From Bacillota bacterium (GTDB taxonomy: Bacteria > Bacillota > Bacilli > Paenibacillales > Paenibacillaceae): a stretch of 64,000 nucleotides of DNA. Positions 44,344-53,456 of this stretch are shown here, in pieces. Each line of letters starts with the position of its first letter. The stretch's first letter is position 1. The stretch is taken from the NCBI GenBank assembly GCA_023391635.1, contig JAEWAQ010000026.1:62001-126000 (forward strand), in the 5' to 3' direction. Below the pieces are notes generated by a model. It ran no database searches. It was given only the letters and a program-made list of their open reading frames with translations, and had not been told where the DNA came from. A program made the position numbers and the translations under genes.

Positions 44344-45615
44344 TTACAGCAATTCCAGCTCGATCACCGTATCCATGTCGTCGGGGAGCGTCGCGCTGCT
44401 CAGCGTGACGAACGCGTCGTCCGGATATTCATACGCCATCCACGGCGTTTCCACCTTCAGCTCCGAGCCGTCCGAGAGCAGCCGCGCCCGCTTAATCTTC
44501 CCGTTCAGGCCGATGAATTGGACAGGCCCCATGCCCCGATCGAAAATGTGTGCGTACAACAGCTTCCCGTTCTGCGTGTAGCGGCCCCACTCCGGCTTGG
44601 GCAGCTCCGCCGCGCCGCAGCCGTAGATGCTGTTCGCGTTCGCTTCCATCCAGCGGCCGACATCCTGCAGCACGTCGACGGATTCCGGCGGAATGACGCC
44701 TTTCGGATCCGGGCCGACGTTGAGCAGCAGGTTGCCGCCCTTGCTGACGCATTCCACGAGGCCGCGAACGACGGTTTTGGCCGATTTATAATTGTGGTCG
44801 GAGGAGCAATAGCCCCAATGGTCGTTCAGCGTAATGCACGATTCCCAAGGAATCGGGTTTCCGGCTTCGTTCACGACCCCGCCGACAGGGAGCAGTTGCT
44901 CGGGGCTCGCATAATCGCCTGCATATTCCTCCGGCTCAGCCGCCTTGACGTTGCCGCCCAACCGGTTGTCGATGACGATGTCCGGCTGGATCGACCGCAT
45001 CATCCGCACGAGCTCGGTCGCCTTCCACTTCTCCCCGGTCATGTCGTCGTACGAGAAGTCGAACCACATCACGTCGATTTTGCCGTAGTTCGTCAGCAGT
45101 TCCTTGACTTGCCCGTGCATGTAGGCCAGGTACCGCTCGAACACGATCGGCTTATCCTTGAACGCCTCGTTGTCCCTCATCGGATGAATCTTGTCCCCGT
45201 AAGCGGGGTAATCCTCGTGATGCCAGTCGATGATCGAATAATAGAGGCCGACGCGAAGCCCCTCTTCGCGGAATGCGTCGACATATTCGCGGATCAGGTC
45301 CCTTCCCGCGGGCGTGCGGGTCGCCTTGTAGTCCGTCAGTTGGCTGTCGAACAAGCAGAAGCCGTCGTGATGCTTCGCCGTCAGCACGGCATACTTCATC
45401 CCCGCCGCCTTGGCCAGCCTTGCCCACGCCCGCGGGTCGTACCGGACGGGATCGAACTCCTCGAAGAACGGCTGATATTGCTCCACGGTCAGCTTCTCCA
45501 GACTTCTGACCCATTCGCCGCGCGAAGGAATCGCATATAACCCCCAATGGACGAACATGCCGAACCGGGCGTCCATGAACCACCGGGTCCGTTCGGGAAA
45601 TGTCTGTTTGCTCAT
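44344..45615 (-). CDS. Alpha-L-fucosidase, GH29 family
   Basis: Retaining alpha-L-fucosidase of 423 residues. Typical motifs are RFGMFVHWGLYAIPSRGEW, TAKHHDGFCLFDS, GLYYSIIDWH and the nucleophile Asp186 in DVMWFDFSYDD. GNLLLNVGPDPKG ends the barrel and a C-terminal beta domain follows. No signal peptide is present. The ATG, behind GGAGG, overlaps the stop of the beta-helix gene by four bases. Fucose removal in the same operon as galactosidases and a mannosidase points to a branched fucose-containing glycan. Confidence 0.94.
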   Translation of the reverse strand: MSKQTFPERTRWFMDARFGMFVHWGLYAIPSRGEWVRSLEKLTVEQYQPFFEEFDPVRYDPRAWARLAKAAGMKYAVLTAKHHDGFCLFDSQLTDYKATRTPAGRDLIREYVDAFREEGLRVGLYYSIIDWHHEDYPAYGDKIHPMRDNEAFKDKPIVFERYLAYMHGQVKELLTNYGKIDVMWFDFSYDDMTGEKWKATELVRMMRSIQPDIVIDNRLGGNVKAAEPEEYAGDYASPEQLLPVGGVVNEAGNPIPWESCITLNDHWGYCSSDHNYKSAKTVVRGLVECVSKGGNLLLNVGPDPKGVIPPESVDVLQDVGRWMEANANSIYGCGAAELPKPEWGRYTQNGKLLYAHIFDRGMGPVQFIGLNGKIKRARLLSDGSELKVETPWMAYEYPDDAFVTLSSATLPDDMDTVIELELL

Positions 45616-47555
45616 CTCTCATTACCTCCGTATGTTTGCATAAGTTCGGCCAAGCTTCCCGAGCAGCCGGCATCCCGAAGCGCGAGCCGCGCAATGCCGA
45701 GCGCATGGGCGGGCGATGAAGGCGCGTAAGCGATATCCCCTCGCGTCAGGTCCTCGATCATCGGGTCGGCAAAGACGTTGCCGTCTCCCGCCTCCAATTC
45801 GTATTCGCGAACGACCTCGTAGTGCACGTATTCGTGAAACACGACCCGGCCGCTCCGGCTGTACAAAATGTTGTTCTTCAGCGAGACGATGCCGTCCGCT
45901 GCCGAATACGCCTCCATCGACGCGTACGAATCGAACGCCGACGAGCGCCCGTCCGGATTCCCCTTCGGCGCGTAGAATGCGATGCTGTCCGCGACGAGCA
46001 CATTGCGATCGAAGTTCAGGCCGAACGTGTTGGCGGCGGCGATCTTCTGCTCGCCGGCATCGATGAACACGTTGTTGACATAGCGGCAATTCCGGGTCAT
46101 GTGGCTCAGCATCGGCAGGCCGGCTCCGAACGCCAGATTGCCTTCCACTGCGCAATCCTCGCACAATTCATCCAAATAATACGCATAGCTGCGGGTTTTA
46201 TGTCCGGGATCGGCGATTATCGCATTGCCGGAGACGACCGCCCGCTTGGAACCGGAACAGTAGACGGCCGCTCCGTCCTTCATGAAGGTCATCACGTTAT
46301 GGAACAGGTTGCCGCCGATGTCCGTCCCGACGCCCGTGTCGACAATGCCGCTGTACGGCGTATCGGAAATATCGTTGTGACGGATCGCGTTGCCGATCCC
46401 GTGGCCCATGACCGCCACGGCGCTTTGATACACCTGGCCGACATCGTGAACCCGGTTGCCCGACAGCACGATGCCGTTGCCCGCATAACGGACCCCGCCT
46501 GCGCCGGTATGATGGATATGGCACTCTTCCACGCGAATGTCGTCTCCCTCCAGCCGGAACGCCCATCCGCCGGTATGGCGAACCGTCACCTGCTCGAAGA
46601 CGATTCCGCTGACGCCATCGGCGAAGATAGCCTCGCTCGCCTCGCCTGACGCGAAACCGCCCGACACCAGCGGAGCGGCGGAGCAGGCGAACACCAGTCC
46701 CGCGATCCGCACATCGCTGACTCCGCTCTCCATATGCAGAATCCGCTCCCTTGACGGAGCGACCGCATGGAGACGGTCTTCCCGTTCCCGCTCTTCCGGA
46801 AGCGGCCAGTACACCAGCTGTTCGTTCGTCCGGTCCAGGTACCATTGGCCGGGCCGCGTCATCCCTTCCCGCACGTTCCATACCGCATATTCACGGGCAT
46901 GATCGTTGCGGTCGGCGAATGCGCCGGGCGGATGACCGGGGAGATTCCGCAAGGCAACCGTCTCCGCGGCGGGATCAAGACCGCTCAAGCCGACGAGCGA
47001 CTCGTCCCATTCATGATAGATCGTCAATTCCGCGTTGTTCACGTCCAGCCATTCGCCCAAGTCCCTGCCGTCATACCGGAGAACCGACATCTCTTTCGCG
47101 GTCGGCTTTCTCGCCCATCCGCCGGACAGGGAAGACATCCAGGGCACGTCAAACCGGTTCTGGTGGCGGAAAGCGCCTTGCTCCGGCAGCCGCGCCCTTG
47201 GACGTGCCGCGCCGTCTACCTCCAGCATGCGAAAATCGCGGCCGCGGTCCTTCGCCCCCTCGATAGCGGCGACCAGGAAGCCGTCGCGCGATTCCCAATT
47301 CCGCACCGGAATGCCCCCGTACAAGATGGGAGTCTCTCCTTCGAACGCTTCGATCGTGAGATCCGAATCCGCCTTCATAAGTGTTAAACCAACATCGTAA
47401 TAACTCCCGCCGCGAACGACGATCCGGCGCTTCCCCGCCGGTATCTCCCTCGTACGGATAAGCGCCTCGCCGATCGATTTTACCGGATCAAGCAGCGTGC
47501 CCGGATTCGCATCGTTTCCGTCCGTGCTTACGTATATCGTCATCGCCGTCGTCAT
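45612..47555 (-). CDS. Right-handed parallel beta-helix carbohydrate-active protein
   Basis: Protein of 647 residues from ATG 47555, seven bases behind GGGAGG and overlapping the preceding stop (ATGA). The N-terminus TIYVSTDGNDANPGTLLDP and the rungs after about residue 330 (GIVFEQVTVRHTGG, NGIVLSGNRVHDVGQ, YSGIVDTGVGTDIGGNLF, AVVSGNAIIADPG) form a right-handed beta-helix as in pectin-active enzymes and GH141-type hydrolases. No signal peptide is visible. Catalytic residues cannot be assigned by eye. A GH141-like fucosidase or related glycosidase is plausible next to GH29, but this is inference. Confidence 0.82.
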   Translation of the reverse strand: MTTAMTIYVSTDGNDANPGTLLDPVKSIGEALIRTREIPAGKRRIVVRGGSYYDVGLTLMKADSDLTIEAFEGETPILYGGIPVRNWESRDGFLVAAIEGAKDRGRDFRMLEVDGAARPRARLPEQGAFRHQNRFDVPWMSSLSGGWARKPTAKEMSVLRYDGRDLGEWLDVNNAELTIYHEWDESLVGLSGLDPAAETVALRNLPGHPPGAFADRNDHAREYAVWNVREGMTRPGQWYLDRTNEQLVYWPLPEEREREDRLHAVAPSRERILHMESGVSDVRIAGLVFACSAAPLVSGGFASGEASEAIFADGVSGIVFEQVTVRHTGGWAFRLEGDDIRVEECHIHHTGAGGVRYAGNGIVLSGNRVHDVGQVYQSAVAVMGHGIGNAIRHNDISDTPYSGIVDTGVGTDIGGNLFHNVMTFMKDGAAVYCSGSKRAVVSGNAIIADPGHKTRSYAYYLDELCEDCAVEGNLAFGAGLPMLSHMTRNCRYVNNVFIDAGEQKIAAANTFGLNFDRNVLVADSIAFYAPKGNPDGRSSAFDSYASMEAYSAADGIVSLKNNILYSRSGRVVFHEYVHYEVVREYELEAGDGNVFADPMIEDLTRGDIAYAPSSPAHALGIARLALRDAGCSGSLAELMQTYGGNER

Positions 47556-49588
47556 CGGCCCGCCTCCCATTCCAGTGCGACCATTTGGTGAATACCCAGC
47601 TCCGGAACCTCGAAGCAGGCGGCTCCGTCTTCCCATGTCCATGTCAATTGTTCTTCCTCCGGGACCAGCGCGATCCGTTGCGGCCGCCCGGGAGGACGGA
47701 CCGTGACGGGAATCCGATACCTCATCGGCACTTCCTCCACGACCGTATTTTCCGTCGTTCGCTTGGCCCCGTATTGGATCAAATGCAGCACCCAGCGGCC
47801 CGGCTGGCTCATGAGCGACACTTCGACGGAAGAGGAACCCGCCGCGACTTCCACCAGACGAAGGGCCGGTTCCAGCAGCGCGTCGGTCAGATTCAGCAGC
47901 CATTGCCGCGTATGGCGGCTTCCGATGGAGAAGTAATCGGCGGCGAGCGAGGCGGCGACCGCCGCGACTTTGCCCAGTCCGTACGTATGCATGACCGCGC
48001 CGGGATAAGTCGCCTCTTCCCCGGCCGGCGCGTGATAATGGCCGAATCTCCGGTCTGTGCCAATGTTCTCGTACGGATGCAGCGCCTTGGCAATCGTCGC
48101 CGCGCCTGCATCCGGGCTCCAATGCGGGAACGGACCCTTGACGAAGTAAGGAACCTCCGGCAAGCCGTCCGCATAGGGAGGAAGCGGCTGCACGAATTCG
48201 CCGTCCGACTCGCCCATCCGCTCCAGACGGACACCGGCAAGCCGTTCGAGTACCGGCCGCCAATCCGGATGCCGCCACAGCGTCCCGCCCGTGATCAGCA
48301 GTCGGCCCCCTTCTTTCACGTACTGCTCCAGCTTCGGGCCGAGCGCCGGATCAAGCGTCTCATTCTCCGGGATCCACAGCAGCCTGTACCCGGACAAGTC
48401 GCTCATCTGATCGAGCACGTCGAAATGCCAGTTGCCCTCCAGCAGCGCCAAGCCTGCGCCGTACAACGACGCCGGCGCCTGATGCGGCGCGTAATAGCTT
48501 GCCGCCGCGTCCTTCGCCGCCAAATTCCGCTGGCGATCTGCCAATACGCCGATATAAGGAACCGTTACGGCATCCAGCACCCAAGGCTCGCACGCCTTCA
48601 CATAGCCGTAAACTTCGCCGATCAACGCATACACGCCTGCATCCGGTCTACCGGACGGGTGAAGCTGGTCGCCGATGCAGCAGGAGCCGAGTGTCGCCAT
48701 AATTTCGGCGCATTCGAACTTCAACTGCGCCGCGTTGTTCAGGCTGCCGAAATATCCCCAGTTCTTAGGGAACCGCGTCGTCATCCCGCCTGCCGGCTTG
48801 TCCAGCGTCCGAATATGCCGGGACATGACAGGATAATAGAAGCTGTTCCACGTAATAGGCGCTTCAAGCTCCAGGAAATCCAGGTTATCGTTGCGAACGC
48901 CGCCGATGAACGTGCGGCAATTGCAAGTAAACAGCATGTCCGGATTGGCCGCCTTGACGATCCGCCGCGTCTGTTCGATGAAGCCGTCCAGCGTCTCGTT
49001 GTGCAGCCGATCCCGATCCTCCGGGCGCTCGATGTCAAGCCCAAGCGCTTCGGCTTTATTCCGGCAATAAGCACAATAGCAAGTTTCCTCCGGATACATC
49101 ACCATATCGAAGAACACGCCCCGAACTTCGGGATACAGCGGGACGAATTCCCGAATTTGCGGCCACAGCCGTTCGGCGACGAAAGGGGAATTGTAGCAAG
49201 GCCAGCCCCATTCCTTCCCGTCCCTCGTATCGAGTGGCGTTCCATCCCGCTTCACCATCGCCCATTCGGGATGTTCGATGACGGCGCGGTCGTTGATGCC
49301 CGGGCCGAAATGGACGTAGACGGAGATGCCCCCGCGTTCGGCAACGGGCAGCAGGGGCGTCAGCAGATCGCGTGCCAGTCCCGGGTGAACGGGAGCGGTC
49401 TCCGACTCGTAATAGGCGTTGCCGCACGCGCACAGTCCGAAGACGACGGTAACGGCGTTGACCCTCGCTTCCTTCCACGTGCGGACCAACAACTCGGGGT
49501 CGTAGTCCGTTCCCACTTGTTTCACCCAATGTGGCGTGTGAAAATCAAGATGGATTTTGCGGTTCGTTGCCGCTTTTCCGTCAGCCAT
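47552..49588 (-). CDS. Putative glycoside hydrolase (GHL6-like) with GATase-like domain
   Basis: Protein of 678 residues from ATG 49588, which has GGAGG six bases upstream. The N-terminal barrel begins NRKIHLDFHTPHWVKQVG, contains VYVHFGPGINDRAV and VRGVFFDMVMYPEETCYC, and resembles the hypothetical glycosyl hydrolase 6 group (PF14871). The part after about 380 looks like a beta-galactosidase trimerisation-type domain (RLLWIPENETLDPALGPKL, GGRLLITGGTLWRHPDW). A C-terminal beta domain follows. No signal peptide is seen. It is the first enzyme gene after the binding protein, 92 bases behind it. Its activity is not established; alpha-fucosidase-like folds are the nearest relatives I can suggest. 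Confidence 0.78.
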   Translation of the reverse strand: MADGKAATNRKIHLDFHTPHWVKQVGTDYDPELLVRTWKEARVNAVTVVFGLCACGNAYYESETAPVHPGLARDLLTPLLPVAERGGISVYVHFGPGINDRAVIEHPEWAMVKRDGTPLDTRDGKEWGWPCYNSPFVAERLWPQIREFVPLYPEVRGVFFDMVMYPEETCYCAYCRNKAEALGLDIERPEDRDRLHNETLDGFIEQTRRIVKAANPDMLFTCNCRTFIGGVRNDNLDFLELEAPITWNSFYYPVMSRHIRTLDKPAGGMTTRFPKNWGYFGSLNNAAQLKFECAEIMATLGSCCIGDQLHPSGRPDAGVYALIGEVYGYVKACEPWVLDAVTVPYIGVLADRQRNLAAKDAAASYYAPHQAPASLYGAGLALLEGNWHFDVLDQMSDLSGYRLLWIPENETLDPALGPKLEQYVKEGGRLLITGGTLWRHPDWRPVLERLAGVRLERMGESDGEFVQPLPPYADGLPEVPYFVKGPFPHWSPDAGAATIAKALHPYENIGTDRRFGHYHAPAGEEATYPGAVMHTYGLGKVAAVAASLAADYFSIGSRHTRQWLLNLTDALLEPALRLVEVAAGSSSVEVSLMSQPGRWVLHLIQYGAKRTTENTVVEEVPMRYRIPVTVRPPGRPQRIALVPEEEQLTWTWEDGAACFEVPELGIHQMVALEWEAGR

Positions 49589-49680
49589 GCCCGGCCTCCT
49601 CCATGCATCATGCAACGCATACAGGCGCCGGATTGCCGGTTCCGACAACCCAACGCCCGCGCGGTTCTTACGGCCGATCC

Positions 49681-51432
49681 TTAACCTTCGAGCTTCGCTT
49701 TCGTTTCCTGGAACGCTTTATCATACCATTGGAACCATTCGTCAGCGCCCGCATCGTTCAATTGCTTGATCAGCGCCTGTTGACGTACCGCGTAATCCGC
49801 GTCGTCTTTGGATTTCAGGACGATTTCCGGAATGCCCTTGATCATCATGTCCTCCAATTTGTCGTAAATCCGTTTGATGTCTTCCGGCATGCCGGGCATC
49901 GCATTGGAGATGTCGTTCGGAAGGTCCTTCACGGTCTTCACGAGTCCTGCTTCCTCGTATTTGATATACGCTGCGGCCGGGTAAGTCACCCCGTAATGCT
50001 CGCTGTAGTCTTTATTCAACGAATTGACTTTCGTCGCCATCACGTCGGGCTGATTGAACAGGTTCACGAGGCCGCCGTCTTCCAGCACCGTATCGTTGGA
50101 CAAGCCCTGCTGGTTGGCAGCGCCGCCGCTTCCGCCGCCGCCGATGCCCGTCTTCTTCCATTCATCCCCGCCTGCGGCAGCGAGCTGAACGATTTCCGGT
50201 TTCATTTGCGGCTTGCCGTCCACCATATCCCAATGAACGCCTTCGATCCCGCTGGCCAGCAATCTCGAACCTTCCTCCGACACGAGGAAGTTGATCAGAT
50301 CCATCGCGCGCTCGGGATCTTTGCAATTTTTCGTAATCGCGAACCCGCGGTCTCCCCAGCCGGCAATCGAGTTGCCGCCGGCCCATGCGAAGCCCCAATC
50401 GAGCGGAAGGACGACGAACCCTTTGTCCGGACCTTCCTTGAGCAGTTCCGCATTGACGTTCTGGAACGGCCACGTGGCAGCCGTGTTCAGCAGCGTGCCC
50501 TGCGACGCTTTGGCGACGATATCGTCATACTTGGCCGTGAAGGCGTCCGGATCGAGAATGCCCTTCTGCTGCGCTCTGTACAGGAAGTAAGCCGTGTCCC
50601 AGAATCCACTGTTGTCGGGATCCGTATATTTATTGTAGTTCTTGCCATCCGGCATGATATAGTTGCCGCTGCCCGTGACGAGCCCCATGCTGGTCAGACC
50701 CCAAGTCGTCCAGTCGTTCCAGATGGCGGTGCCGTATACTTTTTTGCCGTCCGCTGTTTTCGGATGCTTGGCGACCATATCCGCCAACACATCCACCATA
50801 TCGTCGAGGTTTTTCACCTGCGGATATCCGAGTTCCTTGTAATAGTCCCAGCGAACGACGAACCCGTTCGTCTGCTCAAAGCCCCATCCGGACTCCCCGA
50901 CCTGTACCGGAATCATATACAATTTGCCCGTGTCGTTGCTCCAGAAAGTTTTGGAATATTTCAGGCTGTCCGCAAATTCCGGCCGCGCAATATCCGGACC
51001 GTTGGACTGAACCAGATCGTCCAGCGGGATAATGTTGCCGCCGTCGATCAACTGCTGCAGATAGGTCGTATTGATATGCTTGACCTGAATGATGTCCGGC
51101 AAATCGCCGCCGGCCAGCTCCACCTGGAACTTCTGCTCGTCGAACAGCTCGATGTCCATCGTCACGCCGGTTTGTTTGACGATCTCGTTATACACTTCGG
51201 TGTTTTCGAAATCCGGGCCCGTCGCGTTAAACTGCACCTTCAGCGTAATCGGATCTTTCGCCGCCGGCGACGGATCGCCGCTCGCGGACGGCGAACCGCT
51301 CGGCGATGCCGACGGACTGGACGACGGGCTGCTTTCCCCACTATTCGATTTCCCGCTGCAGGCAGCCAACAGGCTGAGCGAAATCACCAACAATACCGCC
51401 AAAGCTTTGCTGATTGCTTTTCTCCTTTTCAT
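49681..51432 (-). CDS. Extracellular oligosaccharide-binding lipoprotein (LplA type)
   Basis: Solute-binding protein of 583 residues, the large LplA-like class that serves oligosaccharide importers. The signal ALAVLLVISLSLLAAC ends at lipid-anchor Cys25. A Ser/Pro/Gly linker of about 30 residues (28-58) spaces the domain from the membrane. ELAGGDLPDIIQVKHIN and GFAITKNCKDPERAMDLIN are typical of the mature domain. The ATG follows AGGAGGGG. The 107-base gap after the permease genes contains a GC-rich palindrome. With the two permeases upstream it forms the importer for the glycan-locus substrate. Confidence 0.94.
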   Translation of the reverse strand: MKRRKAISKALAVLLVISLSLLAACSGKSNSGESSPSSSPSASPSGSPSASGDPSPAAKDPITLKVQFNATGPDFENTEVYNEIVKQTGVTMDIELFDEQKFQVELAGGDLPDIIQVKHINTTYLQQLIDGGNIIPLDDLVQSNGPDIARPEFADSLKYSKTFWSNDTGKLYMIPVQVGESGWGFEQTNGFVVRWDYYKELGYPQVKNLDDMVDVLADMVAKHPKTADGKKVYGTAIWNDWTTWGLTSMGLVTGSGNYIMPDGKNYNKYTDPDNSGFWDTAYFLYRAQQKGILDPDAFTAKYDDIVAKASQGTLLNTAATWPFQNVNAELLKEGPDKGFVVLPLDWGFAWAGGNSIAGWGDRGFAITKNCKDPERAMDLINFLVSEEGSRLLASGIEGVHWDMVDGKPQMKPEIVQLAAAGGDEWKKTGIGGGGSGGAANQQGLSNDTVLEDGGLVNLFNQPDVMATKVNSLNKDYSEHYGVTYPAAAYIKYEEAGLVKTVKDLPNDISNAMPGMPEDIKRIYDKLEDMMIKGIPEIVLKSKDDADYAVRQQALIKQLNDAGADEWFQWYDKAFQETKAKLEG

Positions 51433-51490
51433 ACCTTACCCCTCCTGCTTGTCATCGTTTATTGTTCGCTCCCGCTGCAACCGTTACGAT

Positions 51491-51504
51491 GCGACGTACG
51501 TCGC
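51491..51504. other. Perfect 14-bp palindrome between permease and binding-protein genes
   Basis: GCGACGTACGTCGC is self-complementary and lies 58 bases upstream of the lipoprotein start. A cre-like sequence, TGTTAGCGCTTCCG on the minus strand (about 51534-51521), is beside it with 12 of 14 matches to the CcpA consensus. Either could contribute to regulation or mRNA processing; neither is proven. Confidence 0.4.
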
Positions 51505-51539
51505 GATCGGCAGTCAGAACCCGGAAGCGCTAACAACCT

Positions 51540-52418
51540 TTAGCCTTTGATCGCGCCGAGCATGATCCCTTTGACGAAATACCGCTGCAAGAACGGATAG
51601 ATGAGCATGATCGGAAACGTCACGATCATCGTGATCGTCATCCGGATCGAAACCGGGGAAACCTTGGCCGCTTGACCGCTGTTCAGCGCCTGCAAATTGC
51701 TGCTGTTTACGATCTGCTGCGCTTCGGTCAAATATCGGTACAGGATCATCTGCATCGTCTGCAGCCGGTCCTCGGATACGAGAAAATAATTGTCCTGCCA
51801 GGTGTTCCACTGACCGACCGCGGCGAATACGGCAATCGTGGCGATGATCGGCATGGAGAGCGGAAACACGATCTTGCTGAAAATCGTGATATACCCCGCG
51901 CCGTCGATCATCGCCGATTCCTCCAACGCTTGCGGCAGCTGCTCGATGAACGTTTTCAGCAACACGACATAGAAGGCGGCCACGGCACCCGGAATCACGT
52001 AGAGCAGGAAATTGTTTCTCAGTCCCAGTTCCTTCATCGTCAAATACCAGGGGATGAGGCCCGCGTTAAAATACATGGTGACGACCAGGAACCGGTAGAC
52101 GAGTTTGCGAAAATACAATTCGTTCTTCGTGACGGCATAAGCGAACCATGTGCTGCAAATGACCGTCAGGATCGTTCCGATTATCGTTCTCAGCACCGAA
52201 ATCACGAATGAATTCAGGATGTTGTCCAATTTGAACAGCGTCTCGTAATTGGCCAGCGTGAAATCGCGGGGCGTCAAGTAGATGCCTTTCAGTGCCTGCT
52301 GCGGATCGCTGATCGAGTAAATGAAAATATAGTAGAACGGATAAATGCACGCGAGCGTAATGAGAATCTGGATGGCGTAGTTCACAATATCGAATGTCAA
52401 TGTGGAACCTCTTCTCAT
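51540..52418 (-). CDS. Carbohydrate ABC transporter permease, YtcP/LplC type
   Basis: Second permease of the glycan importer, 292 residues. The first membrane span is IQILITLACIYPFYYIFIYS. FTLANYETLF and STWFAYAVTKNEL are the YtcP branch signature, and the docking loop is ALEESAMIDGAGY. The C-terminus RYFVKGIMLGAIKG is characteristic. The ATG has GAGGAG nine bases upstream and starts 18 bases after the partner permease. It is related to the permease cut by the left window edge. Confidence 0.95.
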   Translation of the reverse strand: MRRGSTLTFDIVNYAIQILITLACIYPFYYIFIYSISDPQQALKGIYLTPRDFTLANYETLFKLDNILNSFVISVLRTIIGTILTVICSTWFAYAVTKNELYFRKLVYRFLVVTMYFNAGLIPWYLTMKELGLRNNFLLYVIPGAVAAFYVVLLKTFIEQLPQALEESAMIDGAGYITIFSKIVFPLSMPIIATIAVFAAVGQWNTWQDNYFLVSEDRLQTMQMILYRYLTEAQQIVNSSNLQALNSGQAAKVSPVSIRMTITMIVTFPIMLIYPFLQRYFVKGIMLGAIKG

Positions 52419-52436
52419 CGGTTGCCGCTCCTCTCC

Positions 52437-53363
52437 CTAGAATACGGATTGTCCTCTGACTTTGCGGGACAACGCATTCACCAAGAACAACAGCACGATG
52501 CTCACGATCGTTTTCGCGATGCCGACGGCCGTGGCGAACGAGATGTCGGCGTTAAGAATCCCCAGCCGGTAGACATAGTAATCAAGCGTTTCGATCTGTC
52601 CCGCGACGCGCGAATTGTAGAAAACGAAGTATTGCTCGAACCCGTTGGCGGACAAGATGCCGGCGACGCCGAGCAGGGTCAATACGAAGAATGTCGGCCA
52701 CAAGCCCGGAACCGTCACATGCACGATCCGCTGCAATCTTCCCGCGCCGTCGACTTTCGCCGCATCGTACAGTTCAGCGTCAATCCCCGCAATGGCCGCG
52801 AGATAAATGATGCTGCCCCAGCCGAGCGACTTCCAGATCGTGACTCCCGTTTGAAACAGCCACGCCGCCGAGGAGTTCGCGAGCACGTTGCTCGGATTCT
52901 CGATCACATGCCATTTTAACAGCACGCTGTTCAAGAGGCCGTCCGACGCGAACATCGCGGTCGCAAGCGAGATCACGATGATCCAACTGATGAAATTCGG
53001 AAGCGTCGTTAATGTCTGAACGACCCGCTTGAACGGTTTCCAGGCAATCTCGTTCAACAGAATGGCCATGACGGCCGGCAAAGGCGATACGAGAAGCGAA
53101 AGAAACCCGAGCGCCAGCGTATTGCGCATCACCCGAATCAGATCTTCCTTGTCCTCGAATACGATCCGGAAATATTTGAGTCCGGCGAAGGTCGAATCCG
53201 CGAGCGGAATGCCCGGCTTGTAATCGTAAAACGCAAAAATCCAGCCGAATAAGGGAACGTAGTTAAATGCGATGATCAAGGCGATAAACGGCAAGATCAT
53301 GGCAAACAACGTGATTCGGCTGGCGGTGAATATTTTCTTTTTCGGTCGAGCGGTCATTTCCAT
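52437..53363 (-). CDS. Carbohydrate ABC transporter permease, LplB type
   Basis: First permease of the glycan importer, about 308 residues. Several starts are clustered (GTG 53372, ATG 53369, 53363, 53357); ATG 53363 is best spaced behind GGGGTG. A basic tail ARPKKKIFTASRI precedes six spans. The docking loop is ELYDAAKVDGAGRLQ. A conserved promoter module lies directly upstream, overlapping the end of the kinase gene, so the transporter and enzymes can be induced separately from the two-component system. Confidence 0.93.
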   Translation of the reverse strand: MEMTARPKKKIFTASRITLFAMILPFIALIIAFNYVPLFGWIFAFYDYKPGIPLADSTFAGLKYFRIVFEDKEDLIRVMRNTLALGFLSLLVSPLPAVMAILLNEIAWKPFKRVVQTLTTLPNFISWIIVISLATAMFASDGLLNSVLLKWHVIENPSNVLANSSAAWLFQTGVTIWKSLGWGSIIYLAAIAGIDAELYDAAKVDGAGRLQRIVHVTVPGLWPTFFVLTLLGVAGILSANGFEQYFVFYNSRVAGQIETLDYYVYRLGILNADISFATAVGIAKTIVSIVLLFLVNALSRKVRGQSVF

Positions 53364-53402
53364 TTCCATCACCCCATCTGCGTGTCACGTCAGCCTTAAC
53401 TC

Positions 53403-53456
53403 GATTATAGGGGGGCGAAAAAAGAGAGAACATGAACTTTTCTACGAATTTTGGAC
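53403..53456 (-). promoter_or_regulatory. Conserved promoter module upstream of the glycan importer
   Basis: On the minus strand the 16-base block GTCCAAAATTCGTAGA (53456-53441) is followed by CATG (53434-53431) and the -10 box TATAATC (53409-53403). An equivalent with identical blocks and identical spacing lies at 62236-62183, 39 of 54 positions matching. There is no -35 box, so the upstream block, centred near -52, is probably the response-regulator site. It overlaps the last codons and stop of the kinase gene. Confidence 0.8.

Noticed and set aside
47556..48278. Upstream extension of the beta-helix protein frame
   Set aside because: It is antisense-like sequence inside the GHL6-like gene; ATG 47555 is coupled by ATGA and has GGGAGG upstream.
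39745..49684. Long plus-strand open frames opposite the glycosidase genes, up to about 700 codons
   Set aside because: They mirror the minus-strand genes, have no recognisable domains or ribosome-binding sites, and are rich in Arg, Pro and His as expected from antisense reading of GC-rich coding DNA.
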